Origin: JAYZQT01 sp964412235
GTDB lineage: Bacteria; Pseudomonadota; Alphaproteobacteria; MPNO01; UBA830
Assembly: GCA_964412235.1 (NCBI GenBank)
Contig: CAYPNT010000038.1
Span: 1-23,866, forward strand
Length of the DNA stretch: 23,866 bases
Direction: 5' to 3'
A model generated the notes under the pieces. It was not told the DNA's origin, made no database searches, and was given only the letters and a program-made list of their open reading frames with translations. Made by a program: the position numbers and the translations under genes. This document shows, piece after piece, positions 13,207-21,785 of this stretch (position 1 is its first letter; every line of letters starts with the position of its first letter).

Positions 13207-14732
13207 TGGAAACCCAAGACTTCATTGCTTTAGCTCTACTGCTACCACTTTTAGGTACCCTTATGATTTGGATGTCTGGAGCACGCCCAAATCAAAGAGA
13301 GGTTGTTACGGTCGTTACGGCAGCCCTTACATTCTTATGCGTGCTTCAAGTGCTCCCGCCGGTATTGGCCGGGCAAACCCCAAGCCTGCAAATTGGGAAC
13401 GTAATACCTGGTCTGTCATTTAGCTTTGTTGTGGAACCTTTGGGTATGATGTTCGCGCTTATTGCATCATTCCTTTGGATCGTAACTTCTTTCTATTCAA
13501 TCGGTTACATGCGCGGACACAATGAGCCTAATCAAACCCGCTTCTACATGTGTTTTGCTATTGCGATATCGAGTGCACTGGCCGTGGCGTTCGCGGGAAA
13601 TATGTTTACGCTTTTCATCGCATACGAAATTCTGACACTGTCAACCTACCCACTCGTAACCCATAATCAGAACGAGGAAGCAAAACGTGCGGGCCGGGTT
13701 TATCTCGGAATTTTGATGTCAACATCCATTGCTTTCCTATTAGTCGCTGTCCTCTGGACCTGGTGGGCAACGGGCACTCTGGAGTTCACAAAGGGCGGGA
13801 TTATTAAGGGCAAAATTGATGATGCCTTCGTTATAATACTCTTATTTTTATATATGTACGGCATCGGCAAAGCCGCCTTGATGCCAATTCATAGGTGGCT
13901 TCCAGCGGCAATGGTAGCCCCCACACCCGTGAGCGCGTTACTTCACGCGGTGGCCGTTGTTAAGGCGGGTGTCTTCACTGTCTTAAAGGTCATCGTCTAT
14001 ATTTTCGGTGCTGATTACCTGCATGAAACAGGTGCGAGTGTGTGGTTAATGTATGTCGCGGGTGGCACCGTACTCTTAGCGTCGCTTGTAGCTCTAACCA
14101 AAGACAATCTTAAAGCGCGGCTTGCGTATTCAACAGTGAGCCAACTTTCCTACGTCGTCCTCGCGGGAGCCCTTGCAACCTCTTTCAGTATTGTTGGCGG
14201 AGCAATGCATATCGCTATGCACGCATTCGGAAAAATAACCTTATTTTTCTGTGCAGGTGCAATAATGGTTGCATCCCATAAAACAGAAATTAGCCAAATG
14301 CGGGGACTAGGCTGGCGTATGCCCTTTACATTTACGGCATTTTTAGTGGGTGCGCTTAGCGTAATCGGGCTCCCACCATTAGGGGGCTCATGGAGTAAGT
14401 GGTATATAGCGCTCGGCGCTGCAGACGCAGACCAATTAATCTTTATTGCTGTTTTGATGATATCCTCATTACTCAATGTGGCATATTTGATCCCCGTATT
14501 CGCGCGCGGATTCTTTGGTCCAAGAGAAGAAGAGGCTGCGCAGGTCGACGGGGCTCAACACGCTGAACATCATGACGGCCAAAGCCAATCAACTTCCAGG
14601 GGACATAAACGACGATTAGCGGAAGCACCAATCTTTTGTGTCGTACCCCTATGGATTACGGCAGTGGGATGTTTCCTGTTATTCCTTTATGCCGATCGCT
14701 TGTACGCAATGCTTGCGCCAATCGTGAACTAG
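13206..14732 (+). CDS. Mrp/complex I-type proton-translocating membrane subunit (second of three)
   Basis: The 508-aa polytopic protein of the NuoL/M/N-MrpA/D family has Glu141 (IAYEILT), Lys222 (GIGKAALMPIHRWLP) and Lys253 (VVKAGVFTV) in the expected helix 5, 7 and 8 positions. Further lysines lie in HAFGKITLFF and GGSWSKWYIALGA. It is much shorter than Bacillus MrpA (about 800 aa) because the MbhD/MbhE tail is a separate gene (10376-10939). A polar insert near residues 440-475, with several His, Gln and Glu (AEHHDGQSQ), forms a hydrophilic loop before the last helix and is unusual for the family. It overlaps the previous gene by one base. It may be the functional MrpA core, but the third copy is an equal candidate. 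Confidence 0.86.
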   Translation: METQDFIALALLLPLLGTLMIWMSGARPNQREVVTVVTAALTFLCVLQVLPPVLAGQTPSLQIGNVIPGLSFSFVVEPLGMMFALIASFLWIVTSFYSIGYMRGHNEPNQTRFYMCFAIAISSALAVAFAGNMFTLFIAYEILTLSTYPLVTHNQNEEAKRAGRVYLGILMSTSIAFLLVAVLWTWWATGTLEFTKGGIIKGKIDDAFVIILLFLYMYGIGKAALMPIHRWLPAAMVAPTPVSALLHAVAVVKAGVFTVLKVIVYIFGADYLHETGASVWLMYVAGGTVLLASLVALTKDNLKARLAYSTVSQLSYVVLAGALATSFSIVGGAMHIAMHAFGKITLFFCAGAIMVASHKTEISQMRGLGWRMPFTFTAFLVGALSVIGLPPLGGSWSKWYIALGAADADQLIFIAVLMISSLLNVAYLIPVFARGFFGPREEEAAQVDGAQHAEHHDGQSQSTSRGHKRRLAEAPIFCVVPLWITAVGCFLLFLYADRLYAMLAPIVN

Positions 14733-14748
14733 GAAGTGAGAGGGGATT

Positions 14749-15057
14749 ATGACTGAAAGTACTCAAAACCAAACAACTTCCGCCTCAAAAGAAAAGCGAT
14801 ATTGGCTTGACGACATGAAGAACGTCAACAAGGTTTACTGGTCTGTGATCGTTGTTTGTGGTCTTCTCTTCATAGCGGACGCCCTTTACCACAAGCACCC
14901 TTATTTTAGTTTGGAAACCTGGTTTGGGTTTTATGGGCTATACGGTTTCATTGCCTGCGTAGGGCTTGTGCTAGCTGCAAAAGAAATGCGCAAAATGCTA
15001 CTCCGAGACGAAAACTATTATGACACCGATAACCATGACAAAGGGAACGACGCGTAA
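14749..15057 (+). CDS. Uncharacterised two-helix membrane protein inside the Mrp operon
   Basis: I do not recognise this 102-aa protein. It has a polar N-terminus rich in Thr, Gln and Ser (1-20), a helix at about 30-47, a short HKHPYF loop, a second helix at about 56-78, and a charged tail with acidic repeats and Tyr (YYDTDNHDKGNDA). The ATG follows AGAGGGG at good spacing, and the stop overlaps the next ATG by one base (TAATG). Both points argue that it is a real, translated gene of the operon. Its position between two antiporter subunits suggests an accessory or structural subunit of the complex. It does not resemble MrpA to MrpG. Confidence 0.8.
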   Translation: MTESTQNQTTSASKEKRYWLDDMKNVNKVYWSVIVVCGLLFIADALYHKHPYFSLETWFGFYGLYGFIACVGLVLAAKEMRKMLLRDENYYDTDNHDKGNDA

Positions 15058-16748
15058 TGTTGTGGGGTATTCCGCCTGGTTTACTGCTTATAGCGGGTGC
15101 TCTTTTGGTACCCCTATTTGCGGGTCCATGGCGCAAAACGTACATGACTATTCTCCCAATTGCCGGTCTTTGGGCACTTACTGGCGCCGATCATGGTAGC
15201 TTCTACACCTTTTCGTTGTTCGCATATGAAATTGAACCCGTAAGGATCGACGCGTTAAGTCTAATTTTTGGATACATCTTTCATATTGCGGCTTTATTGA
15301 GTGTCGTTTACGCGTGGCACAACGACGATATCGTTGAGCAAATGGCCGGGTTGGCCTATGCCGGGTCGGGCATTGGAGCGTTGTTCGCAGGCGATCTCAT
15401 CACGCTCTTTGTTTATTGGGAAGCAATGGCGGTGACCTCCGTTTTCCTAATCTGGGCGCGCCGCACGGACGCCGCTTATAAAGCAGGCATGCGATACCTT
15501 ATTATCCAGGTTGGTTCCGGCGTCTTGTTGTTATCTGGTGCCATATTGCTCGCCCATGAAACAGGTTCAATCGCCTTTGTCAAAATGTCGCTCGGGTCCC
15601 TGGCAACGTGGCTTATTTTAATCGCCTTCGGGATTAAGTGCGCATTCCCCTTCATGCACAACTGGCTACAGGATGCCTATCCAGAAGCCACAATAACGGG
15701 AACAGTATTTCTTTCAGCATTTACCACAAAGTGCGCTGTGTATGCTCTGGCTCGAGGCTTTCCTGGCACAGAACTGCTGATTTACGTCGGCGCCGCCATG
15801 ACGGCGTTCCCGATCTTCTATGCGGTCATCGAAAATGACCTCCGACGGGTGCTCGCGTATTCATTGAACAATCAATTAGGCTTCATGGTTGTGGGTGTTG
15901 GTATTGGATCGGCGCTTGCCATTAACGGTGCTGCTGCCCATGCATTCGCCCATATTCTCTATAAAGCCTTACTGTTCATGTCTATGGGCGCGGTTCTTTA
16001 CCGCGTTGGAACAATAAAAGGGTCTGAACTCGGGGGTCTATACAAGTCCATGCCCTTAACCACCATCTTTTGCATAGTCGGAGCCGCGTCTATTTCCGCT
16101 TTTCCGCTATTCTCAGGCTTTATTGCAAAATCTCTCACATTATCCGCCGTCGCCCATGACGGATACCTCGTAGTTTGGCTGATATTGCTCTTCGCTTCGG
16201 CAGGTGTATTCCACCATTCTGGTATTAAAATTCCCTACTTTGCATTTTTTGCACATGACTCAGGAAAACGCTGCAAGGAAGCGCCAGTCAATATGCTTAT
16301 AGCGATGGGAATTACGGCGTTTCTGTGTATTGCTATTGGCGTTTATTCACCATGGCTCTACAGCCTTTTACCCCATGCTGTAGATTATGAACCCTATACT
16401 GTGAGCCACGTCATTAACCAGACACAGTTACTAATGTTTTCCGCATTAGCGTTTGCGGTTCTAATGCGATTTAAGATCTACCCACCTGAATTGAAATCCG
16501 TGAATCTCGATTTTGATATCACATACAGAAAATGGTTACCCGCGATTTATCGATGGTTCATCACTGCAACGAGCGATGGCTGGAATAGTATTCTTGAAGA
16601 TCTAAGAAGTGCGGTTACTGGTCTGGTACGTCAAATGTTTCGTCACCACGGCCCCGAAGGTATTCTCGCCCGTACATGGCCCACAGGGTCTATGGCATTA
16701 TGGGTTGCGGTTCTGTTAGGTGGCTTTTTGTTACTCTATTATCTCTGA
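15057..16748 (+). CDS. Mrp/complex I-type proton-translocating membrane subunit (third of three)
   Basis: A 563-aa polytopic protein of the NuoL/MrpA/D family. The expected charged residues are Glu122 (VYWEAMA), Lys194 (FGIKCAFPFMHNWL), Lys225 (FTTKCAVYA) and a later Lys in HILYKALLF. The helix 7-8 linker reads HNWLQDAYPEATITG, where classical members have HxWLPxAxxxAPTPVSA, so it is the most divergent of the three. A C-terminal extension after the main helices (about residues 470-563) contains a long polar stretch and ends in one hydrophobic helix (about 541-562). It starts by overlapping the small membrane protein gene by one base, and it closes the operon. Whether it pumps or only shapes the complex cannot be said. 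Confidence 0.84.
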   Translation: MLWGIPPGLLLIAGALLVPLFAGPWRKTYMTILPIAGLWALTGADHGSFYTFSLFAYEIEPVRIDALSLIFGYIFHIAALLSVVYAWHNDDIVEQMAGLAYAGSGIGALFAGDLITLFVYWEAMAVTSVFLIWARRTDAAYKAGMRYLIIQVGSGVLLLSGAILLAHETGSIAFVKMSLGSLATWLILIAFGIKCAFPFMHNWLQDAYPEATITGTVFLSAFTTKCAVYALARGFPGTELLIYVGAAMTAFPIFYAVIENDLRRVLAYSLNNQLGFMVVGVGIGSALAINGAAAHAFAHILYKALLFMSMGAVLYRVGTIKGSELGGLYKSMPLTTIFCIVGAASISAFPLFSGFIAKSLTLSAVAHDGYLVVWLILLFASAGVFHHSGIKIPYFAFFAHDSGKRCKEAPVNMLIAMGITAFLCIAIGVYSPWLYSLLPHAVDYEPYTVSHVINQTQLLMFSALAFAVLMRFKIYPPELKSVNLDFDITYRKWLPAIYRWFITATSDGWNSILEDLRSAVTGLVRQMFRHHGPEGILARTWPTGSMALWVAVLLGGFLLLYYL

Positions 16749-16759
16749 CGCGAACTACT

Positions 16760-16788
16760 TTGAAAATTTTTCCAGGTAAAATTACTGT
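16760..16788 (+). promoter_or_regulatory. Candidate promoter upstream of the split LigA/LigB genes
   Basis: TTGAAA (16760-16765) and TACTGT (16783-16788) are separated by 17 bp in the 111-bp gap after the Mrp operon. The -35 is good; the -10 keeps the first two and the last consensus bases. It would give a leader of about 65 nt before the ATG at 16860. No terminator-like hairpin for the Mrp operon was found in this gap, so read-through is also possible. Confidence 0.3.
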
Positions 16789-16859
16789 ATGCGAAAGATT
16801 TGCCGAGATCGTCCAAAAGAGAGATAACTGAGAAACATAAAATTAGCGGTGGTTAAGAG

Positions 16860-17138
16860 ATGACCGATTACTTTCTCAACAAGCTGATATTTGACCTGCA
16901 GGGACCGGATGGCAAGGACGATTGGGCTAATCGGCGCGATGATATTATTAGCAATTATGACCTAAGCCCTGAGATCCAAAAAGCTCTAAGAGAAGATGAT
17001 ATCGGCGTATTACTGCCCCACGTAAACCCTTATCTAATGCGGTTTTTCCTATTGATGCTGGGCAATAACGATAAAAAATCCATCGAAATTCTCAGTCAAT
17101 TTCAGTCAGACGAAGACCGGGAGAAAGTAAATGGCTAA
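16860..17138 (+). CDS. LigA-like small subunit of an extradiol dioxygenase
   Basis: This 92-aa protein resembles the LigA (protocatechuate 4,5-dioxygenase alpha) family: all-helical, about 90-130 aa, with the block HVNPYLMRFFLLMLG (54-68), where family members typically show a G/N-x-x-PY-L stretch. LigA covers the active site of LigB and does not bind the iron. The gene overlaps the LigB-type gene by 8 nt (17131-17138), as expected for subunits made in equal amounts. GGTGG at about 7-nt spacing precedes the ATG. The LigA call depends largely on the LigB partner next door; from sequence alone it would be tentative. Confidence 0.75.
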   Translation: MTDYFLNKLIFDLQGPDGKDDWANRRDDIISNYDLSPEIQKALREDDIGVLLPHVNPYLMRFFLLMLGNNDKKSIEILSQFQSDEDREKVNG

Positions 17139-17964
17139 ACTCGTCGGCTGCTTCGCTGCATCCCATGCACCAAATATTGCTCGGTCTTGGAATACACTGA
17201 CACCCGAAACACGAACGTGGTTATCAAGCAGGTATGGAGAAATGGGCAAGCGCCTGAAAGCCCTTGAACCCGACGTATTAATAATTCATTCAAACGATCA
17301 CTGGATAAATTTCTTTCTTGATAACATTCCTGCGTTTCTCATCGGCATAGGCGATGAGCATGATCCGCCACCTGAACCCTTCATGAAAGGCTTGTTTACG
17401 CAAAGAAACCTCCCCGGGCACAACCGCCTTGGGCGGCATTTGTTGGAATTTGCGCTGGAGTCCGATTTTGACCCATCCTACTCCCACCGAGTGAAGATTG
17501 ACCACGGCATCGGCATACCCATCTGGCGCATGAACTTAGATAAAGTTCCTGCAATTGTGCCGGTTTTCATCAACCTGGTAGAGAAACCCTTTCCGACGCC
17601 CAAACGTTGTATCGCGTGGGGTCACATGGTCCGAGACGCAATTGAAACTTTTCCGGACGACATACGTGTGGCTGTACTAGGAACGGGAGGATTGAGCCAT
17701 TCCATTGGAGAACCGACAATGGGTTGGATAGATGAAGCGTTTGACCGGAACTGTATAGAGCTTTTTAAAACGGCCTCCGACGATGTTCTGTGCCGAGAAT
17801 TGGGGCATCTCCTAAAAGAAACAGGTAACGGTGGTGCCGAATTAAGGTCTTGGTCAATAGCACACGCGGTAGCAGGCGGTCACGGTTTTGAGTTAATTGA
17901 TTACACCCCTCAACCGGAAACACTAATTGGTTGTGGACTCGCCGAATGGAAACTTACTGCTTAA
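17131..17964 (+). CDS. LigB-type class III extradiol ring-cleavage dioxygenase, catalytic subunit
   Basis: The 277-aa protein is the catalytic subunit partner of the preceding LigA-like protein. Expected active-site residues are all present: His12 (SHAP) and His57 (SNDH) with Glu237 (GGAELRSW) as Fe(II) ligands, and His190 (GTGGLSHS) as the likely base. LigB of protocatechuate 4,5-dioxygenase is about 300 aa, so the length fits. It differs from the fused enzyme at 2300-3355 but has the same residue layout, so the window encodes two members of the family in two architectures. The ATG lies inside the LigA gene. The next gene, coxG, starts 134 nt downstream. Substrate unknown. Confidence 0.88.
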   Translation: MAKLVGCFAASHAPNIARSWNTLTPETRTWLSSRYGEMGKRLKALEPDVLIIHSNDHWINFFLDNIPAFLIGIGDEHDPPPEPFMKGLFTQRNLPGHNRLGRHLLEFALESDFDPSYSHRVKIDHGIGIPIWRMNLDKVPAIVPVFINLVEKPFPTPKRCIAWGHMVRDAIETFPDDIRVAVLGTGGLSHSIGEPTMGWIDEAFDRNCIELFKTASDDVLCRELGHLLKETGNGGAELRSWSIAHAVAGGHGFELIDYTPQPETLIGCGLAEWKLTA

Positions 17965-18027
17965 TCAAGGACTAAGGTAAATAACCTTCCGTTTGGACGC
18001 ATTTTTATACCGATTTACGGGAAAACC

Positions 18028-18045
18028 TTGCCCAGGCATGGGTAA
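18028..18045. terminator. Small hairpin between the LigB-type gene and coxG
   Basis: TTGCCCA (18028-18034) and TGGGTAA (18039-18045) pair over 7 positions with one G-U, across a GGCA tetraloop. It lies 63 nt after the dioxygenase stop and 53 nt before coxG. There is no T-run after it, so it may only weakly separate the two transcripts or act in the coxG leader. Confidence 0.3.
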
Positions 18046-18098
18046 CCATCTAAGTTCCTCCGCAATTTAAGAATGCAAATTTACTGGAGAAGTTCGGC

Positions 18099-18698
18099 AT
18101 GGAAATGACTGGCGAATACAAAATACCGGCGCCACGAAGTAAGGTCTGGGAGGCACTAAACGATCCCGAAACATTAGCCAAATGTATTCCCGGTTGTCAG
18201 GAACTGAATAAAGATTCCGACACCGAACTTTCCGCAACCGTTAAATCAAAGGTTGGTCCGGTATCGGCAACATTTACCGGAAAAGTTACTATAAGCGATA
18301 TTGATCCCCCAAACGGATACCGTATTTCAGGTGAGGGGTCTGGGGGTGTCGCCGGCTTCGCCAAAGGCGGTGCAGAAGTAAAACTCGCCGACGACGGTGA
18401 GGATACAATTCTTACCTATGTCGCCGACGCTCAGGTTGGCGGGAAACTAGCCCAAATTGGGTCCCGGCTTATCGACTCAACGGCAAAAAAAATGGCAAAC
18501 GAGTTTTTTGGCAAATTTGCGGAAGAAGTTGGCAACGCTGCGTCTGACGCAAGCGAAGAAGATAACGCCTCCGCAACCACATCAACAGAACCACAGGCGA
18601 GCACTACAGCGGCGTCTGCCGGCGGAATTAGCCCCGCCATATGGGTGGGCGGATTAATAGCCGTCGTGGTTGTTGTCTTGCTGGTATTAGCAGGGTAA
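18099..18698 (+). CDS. coxG: CoxG-like SRPBCC protein with C-terminal membrane anchor
   Basis: The 199-aa protein has an N-terminal SRPBCC/CoxG domain (about 1-145), with the starting pattern MTGEYKIPAPRSKVWEALND and the P-x-C-Q-E-L region near 28-36. A Ser/Thr/Ala-rich linker (about 146-175) follows, then one membrane helix at about 179-198. CoxG proteins accompany form I and form II Mo hydroxylases and are thought to connect the soluble enzyme with the membrane or its quinone pool; the C-terminal helix fits that idea. GGAG lies 10 nt before the ATG. It precedes coxSLM by 178 nt and probably has a separate transcript, because a promoter candidate lies in that gap. Confidence 0.88.
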   Translation: MEMTGEYKIPAPRSKVWEALNDPETLAKCIPGCQELNKDSDTELSATVKSKVGPVSATFTGKVTISDIDPPNGYRISGEGSGGVAGFAKGGAEVKLADDGEDTILTYVADAQVGGKLAQIGSRLIDSTAKKMANEFFGKFAEEVGNAASDASEEDNASATTSTEPQASTTAASAGGISPAIWVGGLIAVVVVVLLVLAG

Positions 18699-18731
18699 GC
18701 GCTACGTTCAACCAATAAACGCAGGGAGTGC

Positions 18732-18760
18732 TTGACCAAAGCGATCGGTAGCGTTTTACT
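18732..18760 (+). promoter_or_regulatory. Candidate sigma-70 promoter for coxSLM
   Basis: TTGACC (18732-18737), a 17-bp spacer, and TTTACT (18755-18760; 4 of 6 consensus bases). It would start transcription near 18767 and give a leader of about 110 nt. It lies in the 178-bp gap between coxG and coxS, which contains no gene. The rest of the gap is AT-rich and shows no strong hairpin. Confidence 0.35.
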
Positions 18761-18876
18761 GCACTATCGTAAGTGGTTTAATACTAATAACGTAAAAATC
18801 TGCTGACTACATAAGTTGTATTCAGTGGCAAAATTACAGCTAAAACTGCATCTGTAGAGTAATCAAGGAGGGTCCT

Positions 18877-19353
18877 ATGACGACAACCACTGTCTCGATG
18901 ACAGTGAACGGCAAGCAGGTTTCGGCAGATGTCGAAAACCGTACGCTTTTGGTTCAATATCTGCGAGAAAACCTTGGCCTAACAGGCACACATGTCGGAT
19001 GTGATACCAGCCAGTGCGGGGCTTGTACGGTTCATATAGACGGACTGCCAATTAAATCGTGCACGATATTAGCACGTCAGACGGAAAACGCTGACGTGAC
19101 AACAATAGAGGGCCTTGCTGACGGCGAAACTCTGCACCCAATGCAAGAAGCATTTCGGCAAAACCACGCATTGCAATGTGGGTTCTGCACACCAGGAATG
19201 GTAATGAGTGCGATAGGTATTGTGGAACGAAACCGCGATAGTCTTGACGAAAAAACAGTTCGCGAAGAACTTGAAGGAAACTTCTGCCGGTGCACCGGCT
19301 ATCATAATATCGTTAAGGCAATTCTTGCTGCCCACGAAGAAATGACCGCGTAG
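18877..19353 (+). CDS. coxS: Mo hydroxylase small subunit, two [2Fe-2S] clusters (CoxS-like)
   Basis: A 158-aa protein with the two cluster domains of the xanthine dehydrogenase family. The plant-ferredoxin-type N-terminal domain has Cys42, Cys47, Cys50 and Cys62. The helical C-terminal domain has Cys101, Cys104, Cys137 and Cys139 in the CGFC and CRCTGY motifs. It relays electrons from the Mo centre to the FAD subunit. A strong ribosome site AAGGAGG (18865-18871) lies 5 nt before the ATG. The order S-L-M that follows is typical of form II (form I is M-S-L). The gene could also serve the unpaired large subunit at 4642-7002. Confidence 0.94.
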   Translation: MTTTTVSMTVNGKQVSADVENRTLLVQYLRENLGLTGTHVGCDTSQCGACTVHIDGLPIKSCTILARQTENADVTTIEGLADGETLHPMQEAFRQNHALQCGFCTPGMVMSAIGIVERNRDSLDEKTVREELEGNFCRCTGYHNIVKAILAAHEEMTA

Positions 19354-19400
19354 AAACGAGTAAACGGCCCTTTGTTATTATAACCAACGGGGAGTTCGTT

Positions 19401-21761
19401 ATGCCAGATGGAACAATCGGGACCCCAGTTATCCGCCGTGAAGATCAACGGTTTTTAACTGGAAAAGGAAAATACGTTGACGATATAAATCGTCCAAACC
19501 AAACTTACGCATGGCTTTTACGCTCTTCAGTTGCTCACGGCGACATTGTAAATGTTGACATATCCCGCGCGGAAACAGCGCCTGGTGTGTTAAAGATTTT
19601 GACTGGTATGGACTGGGCGTCCGATGAGGTGGGCGGGCTTCCCTGCGGATGGCAAGTTATTGGAAAAAACGAAACCCCAATGCACGAACCACCACATCCT
19701 GCTCTAGTTGCAGATCGGGTCCGCCACGTTGGCGACAATTTAGCGGTAGTAATTGCTGAGACCCGTGAACAAGCTCGAGATGCTGCCGAACTCATAGATG
19801 TAGAACTGAACGAACTTTCTAGTCTCGTGACAATGGCTGCTGCGGGGACAGACGGTGCGCCTACTATTCACGATGAAGTACCTGGCAATCTGTGTTATGA
19901 TTGGGAAATCGGTGACAAGGCGGAGGTGGACGCAGTATTTAATAAAGCCAACCACGTGACGAAGCTTGAACTGGTAAATACGCGCGTGGTCGCTAATCCA
20001 ATAGAACCGAGATCTGCAATAGCAGAGTATGATGCAACGTCAGATTGCTACACGCTCCACACTACAACGCAAAACCCCCATGTTATTCGGCTGCTCATGG
20101 GTGCGTTTGTACTCTCTATTCCAGAACACAAATTGCGTATAATAGCCCCTGACGTGGGAGGCGGATTCGGAAGTAAAGTCTATCATTATGCTGAAGAGGC
20201 TATTCTCACTTGGGCCTCCAAAAAAGTCGGACGACCAATTAAATGGACAGCGGATCGATCTGATAGCTTTATCACAGATGCGCAAGGGCGTGATCACGTT
20301 ACGATTGGCGAACTCGCCCTCGACAAAGACGGTACGTTCCTCGCGCTACGTGTTCAAACCGACGCTAATCTTGGCGCGTACCTTTCAACATTTGCGCCTG
20401 CTATTCCGACATACCTTTATGCAACCCTACTTGCAGGATTATATAAGACTCCAAGTATCTATTGTGGGGTTAAAGCTTGGTTTACAAATACCGTACCAGT
20501 GGATGCATATAGAGGAGCCGGTCGCCCGGAAGCTTGTTACCTATTAGAGAGACTTGTTGAACAAGCTGCTCGCGAGACTGGCTTAGACAAAGCAGATATT
20601 CGTCGACGAAACTTCATAGCGGCGTCAGATATGCCCTATCAAACGCCCGTCGCCCTTGAATATGATTCTGGTGACTTTATCAAAAACATGGAGGATAGAC
20701 TCACGGCCTCCAACTATGATGGGTTTTCTGATCGACGGACGAAATCAGAGAATACAGGAAAAATCCGCGGCCTTGGTATGGCCACTTATATAGAAGCATG
20801 TGGGATGGCACCATCGACTATCGCTGGATCCCTAGGCGCCCGAGCAGGTCTATACGAATCTGCGGAAATTCGTATGCACCCTACCGGGTCCGTAACACTT
20901 TTTACTGGGTCTTCTGACCATGGACAGGGACACGAAACAACATTTTCTCAAATCGTTTCGGACGGACTCGGCGTACCTCTTGAAAACGTGGAGGTAGTAC
21001 ATGGCGATACAGATCGAATACAATTTGGTTTGGGCACTTATGGATCACGTTCTTTAGCTGTCGGGGGTGCGGCTATTGTCAAGGCTATGGACAAGGTAAT
21101 CGAAAAAGGAAAGAAGATTGCTGCACATCTTATGGAAGCATCTGTTGAAGACATCGAATTTTCTACAGGCACTTTTCGCGTGACGGGAACCGACAAAGAA
21201 CTGGGCATTGGCGACATTGCTTTGACGGCCTATGTGCCACATAACTACCCGCACGACGAGTTAGAACCGGGCCTAGACGAAACCGCATTCTATGATCCTA
21301 AGAATTTTACGTTCCCAAACGGTTGTCACATTGCCGAGGTAGAGATAGATCAAGATACTGGACAGGTTACACTATGTAGTCTTGATGCAATGGACGACTT
21401 TGGAAAAGTAATAAACCCAATGATAGTGGAAGGTCAGGTACACGGTGGTCTTGTACAGGGCATCGGCCAAGCGTTGATGGAACATTGCATTTACAACGAT
21501 CAGGGCCAACTAATGACAGGTTCTTACAATGACTACTGCATGCCCCGAGCTGCTGACGTTCCAACATTTAACGTCGCTACAAACGAAGATGCGCTTTGTA
21601 CACATAACCCACTCGGTGTTAAAGGGTGCGGTGAGGCTGGTACAATCGGCGCAACCGCCGCTGTTATAAATGCGGTTTTAGATGCACTCAATACCAAGGG
21701 AATTTCTGATTTTGATATGCCAGCTACACCGCAACGGCTGTGGAAGGCATTACAACAATAA
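19401..21761 (+). CDS. Mo hydroxylase large subunit, form II CoxL-like
   Basis: The 786-aa catalytic subunit has the cofactor loop GGGFGSK (about 252-258), the active-site loop AYRGAGR at 369-375, and the catalytic Glu745 in KGCGEAGTIG. AYRGAGR is the form II signature. The CO-oxidising form I has AYXCSFR with the Cys that bridges Cu and Mo, which is absent here. Form II enzymes are a broad group, mostly of unknown substrate, including N-heterocycle and aldehyde hydroxylases. The equal length to the other large subunit (4642-7002) is coincidental: by eye the two are clearly diverged. Its genetic partners are complete (S, M, G, D, E). GGGGAG precedes the ATG. I avoid the symbol coxL because CO oxidation is not supported. 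Confidence 0.93.
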   Translation: MPDGTIGTPVIRREDQRFLTGKGKYVDDINRPNQTYAWLLRSSVAHGDIVNVDISRAETAPGVLKILTGMDWASDEVGGLPCGWQVIGKNETPMHEPPHPALVADRVRHVGDNLAVVIAETREQARDAAELIDVELNELSSLVTMAAAGTDGAPTIHDEVPGNLCYDWEIGDKAEVDAVFNKANHVTKLELVNTRVVANPIEPRSAIAEYDATSDCYTLHTTTQNPHVIRLLMGAFVLSIPEHKLRIIAPDVGGGFGSKVYHYAEEAILTWASKKVGRPIKWTADRSDSFITDAQGRDHVTIGELALDKDGTFLALRVQTDANLGAYLSTFAPAIPTYLYATLLAGLYKTPSIYCGVKAWFTNTVPVDAYRGAGRPEACYLLERLVEQAARETGLDKADIRRRNFIAASDMPYQTPVALEYDSGDFIKNMEDRLTASNYDGFSDRRTKSENTGKIRGLGMATYIEACGMAPSTIAGSLGARAGLYESAEIRMHPTGSVTLFTGSSDHGQGHETTFSQIVSDGLGVPLENVEVVHGDTDRIQFGLGTYGSRSLAVGGAAIVKAMDKVIEKGKKIAAHLMEASVEDIEFSTGTFRVTGTDKELGIGDIALTAYVPHNYPHDELEPGLDETAFYDPKNFTFPNGCHIAEVEIDQDTGQVTLCSLDAMDDFGKVINPMIVEGQVHGGLVQGIGQALMEHCIYNDQGQLMTGSYNDYCMPRAADVPTFNVATNEDALCTHNPLGVKGCGEAGTIGATAAVINAVLDALNTKGISDFDMPATPQRLWKALQQ

Positions 21762-21785
21762 AAGGCTAAATGGAGAGTTTTAAGC

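Noticed and set aside
10376..14732. A broken or frameshifted mrpA
   Set aside because: The MbhD/E-like gene and the antiporter-like genes each have proper starts, stops and overlaps with their neighbours, so this is a split architecture and not a mutation.
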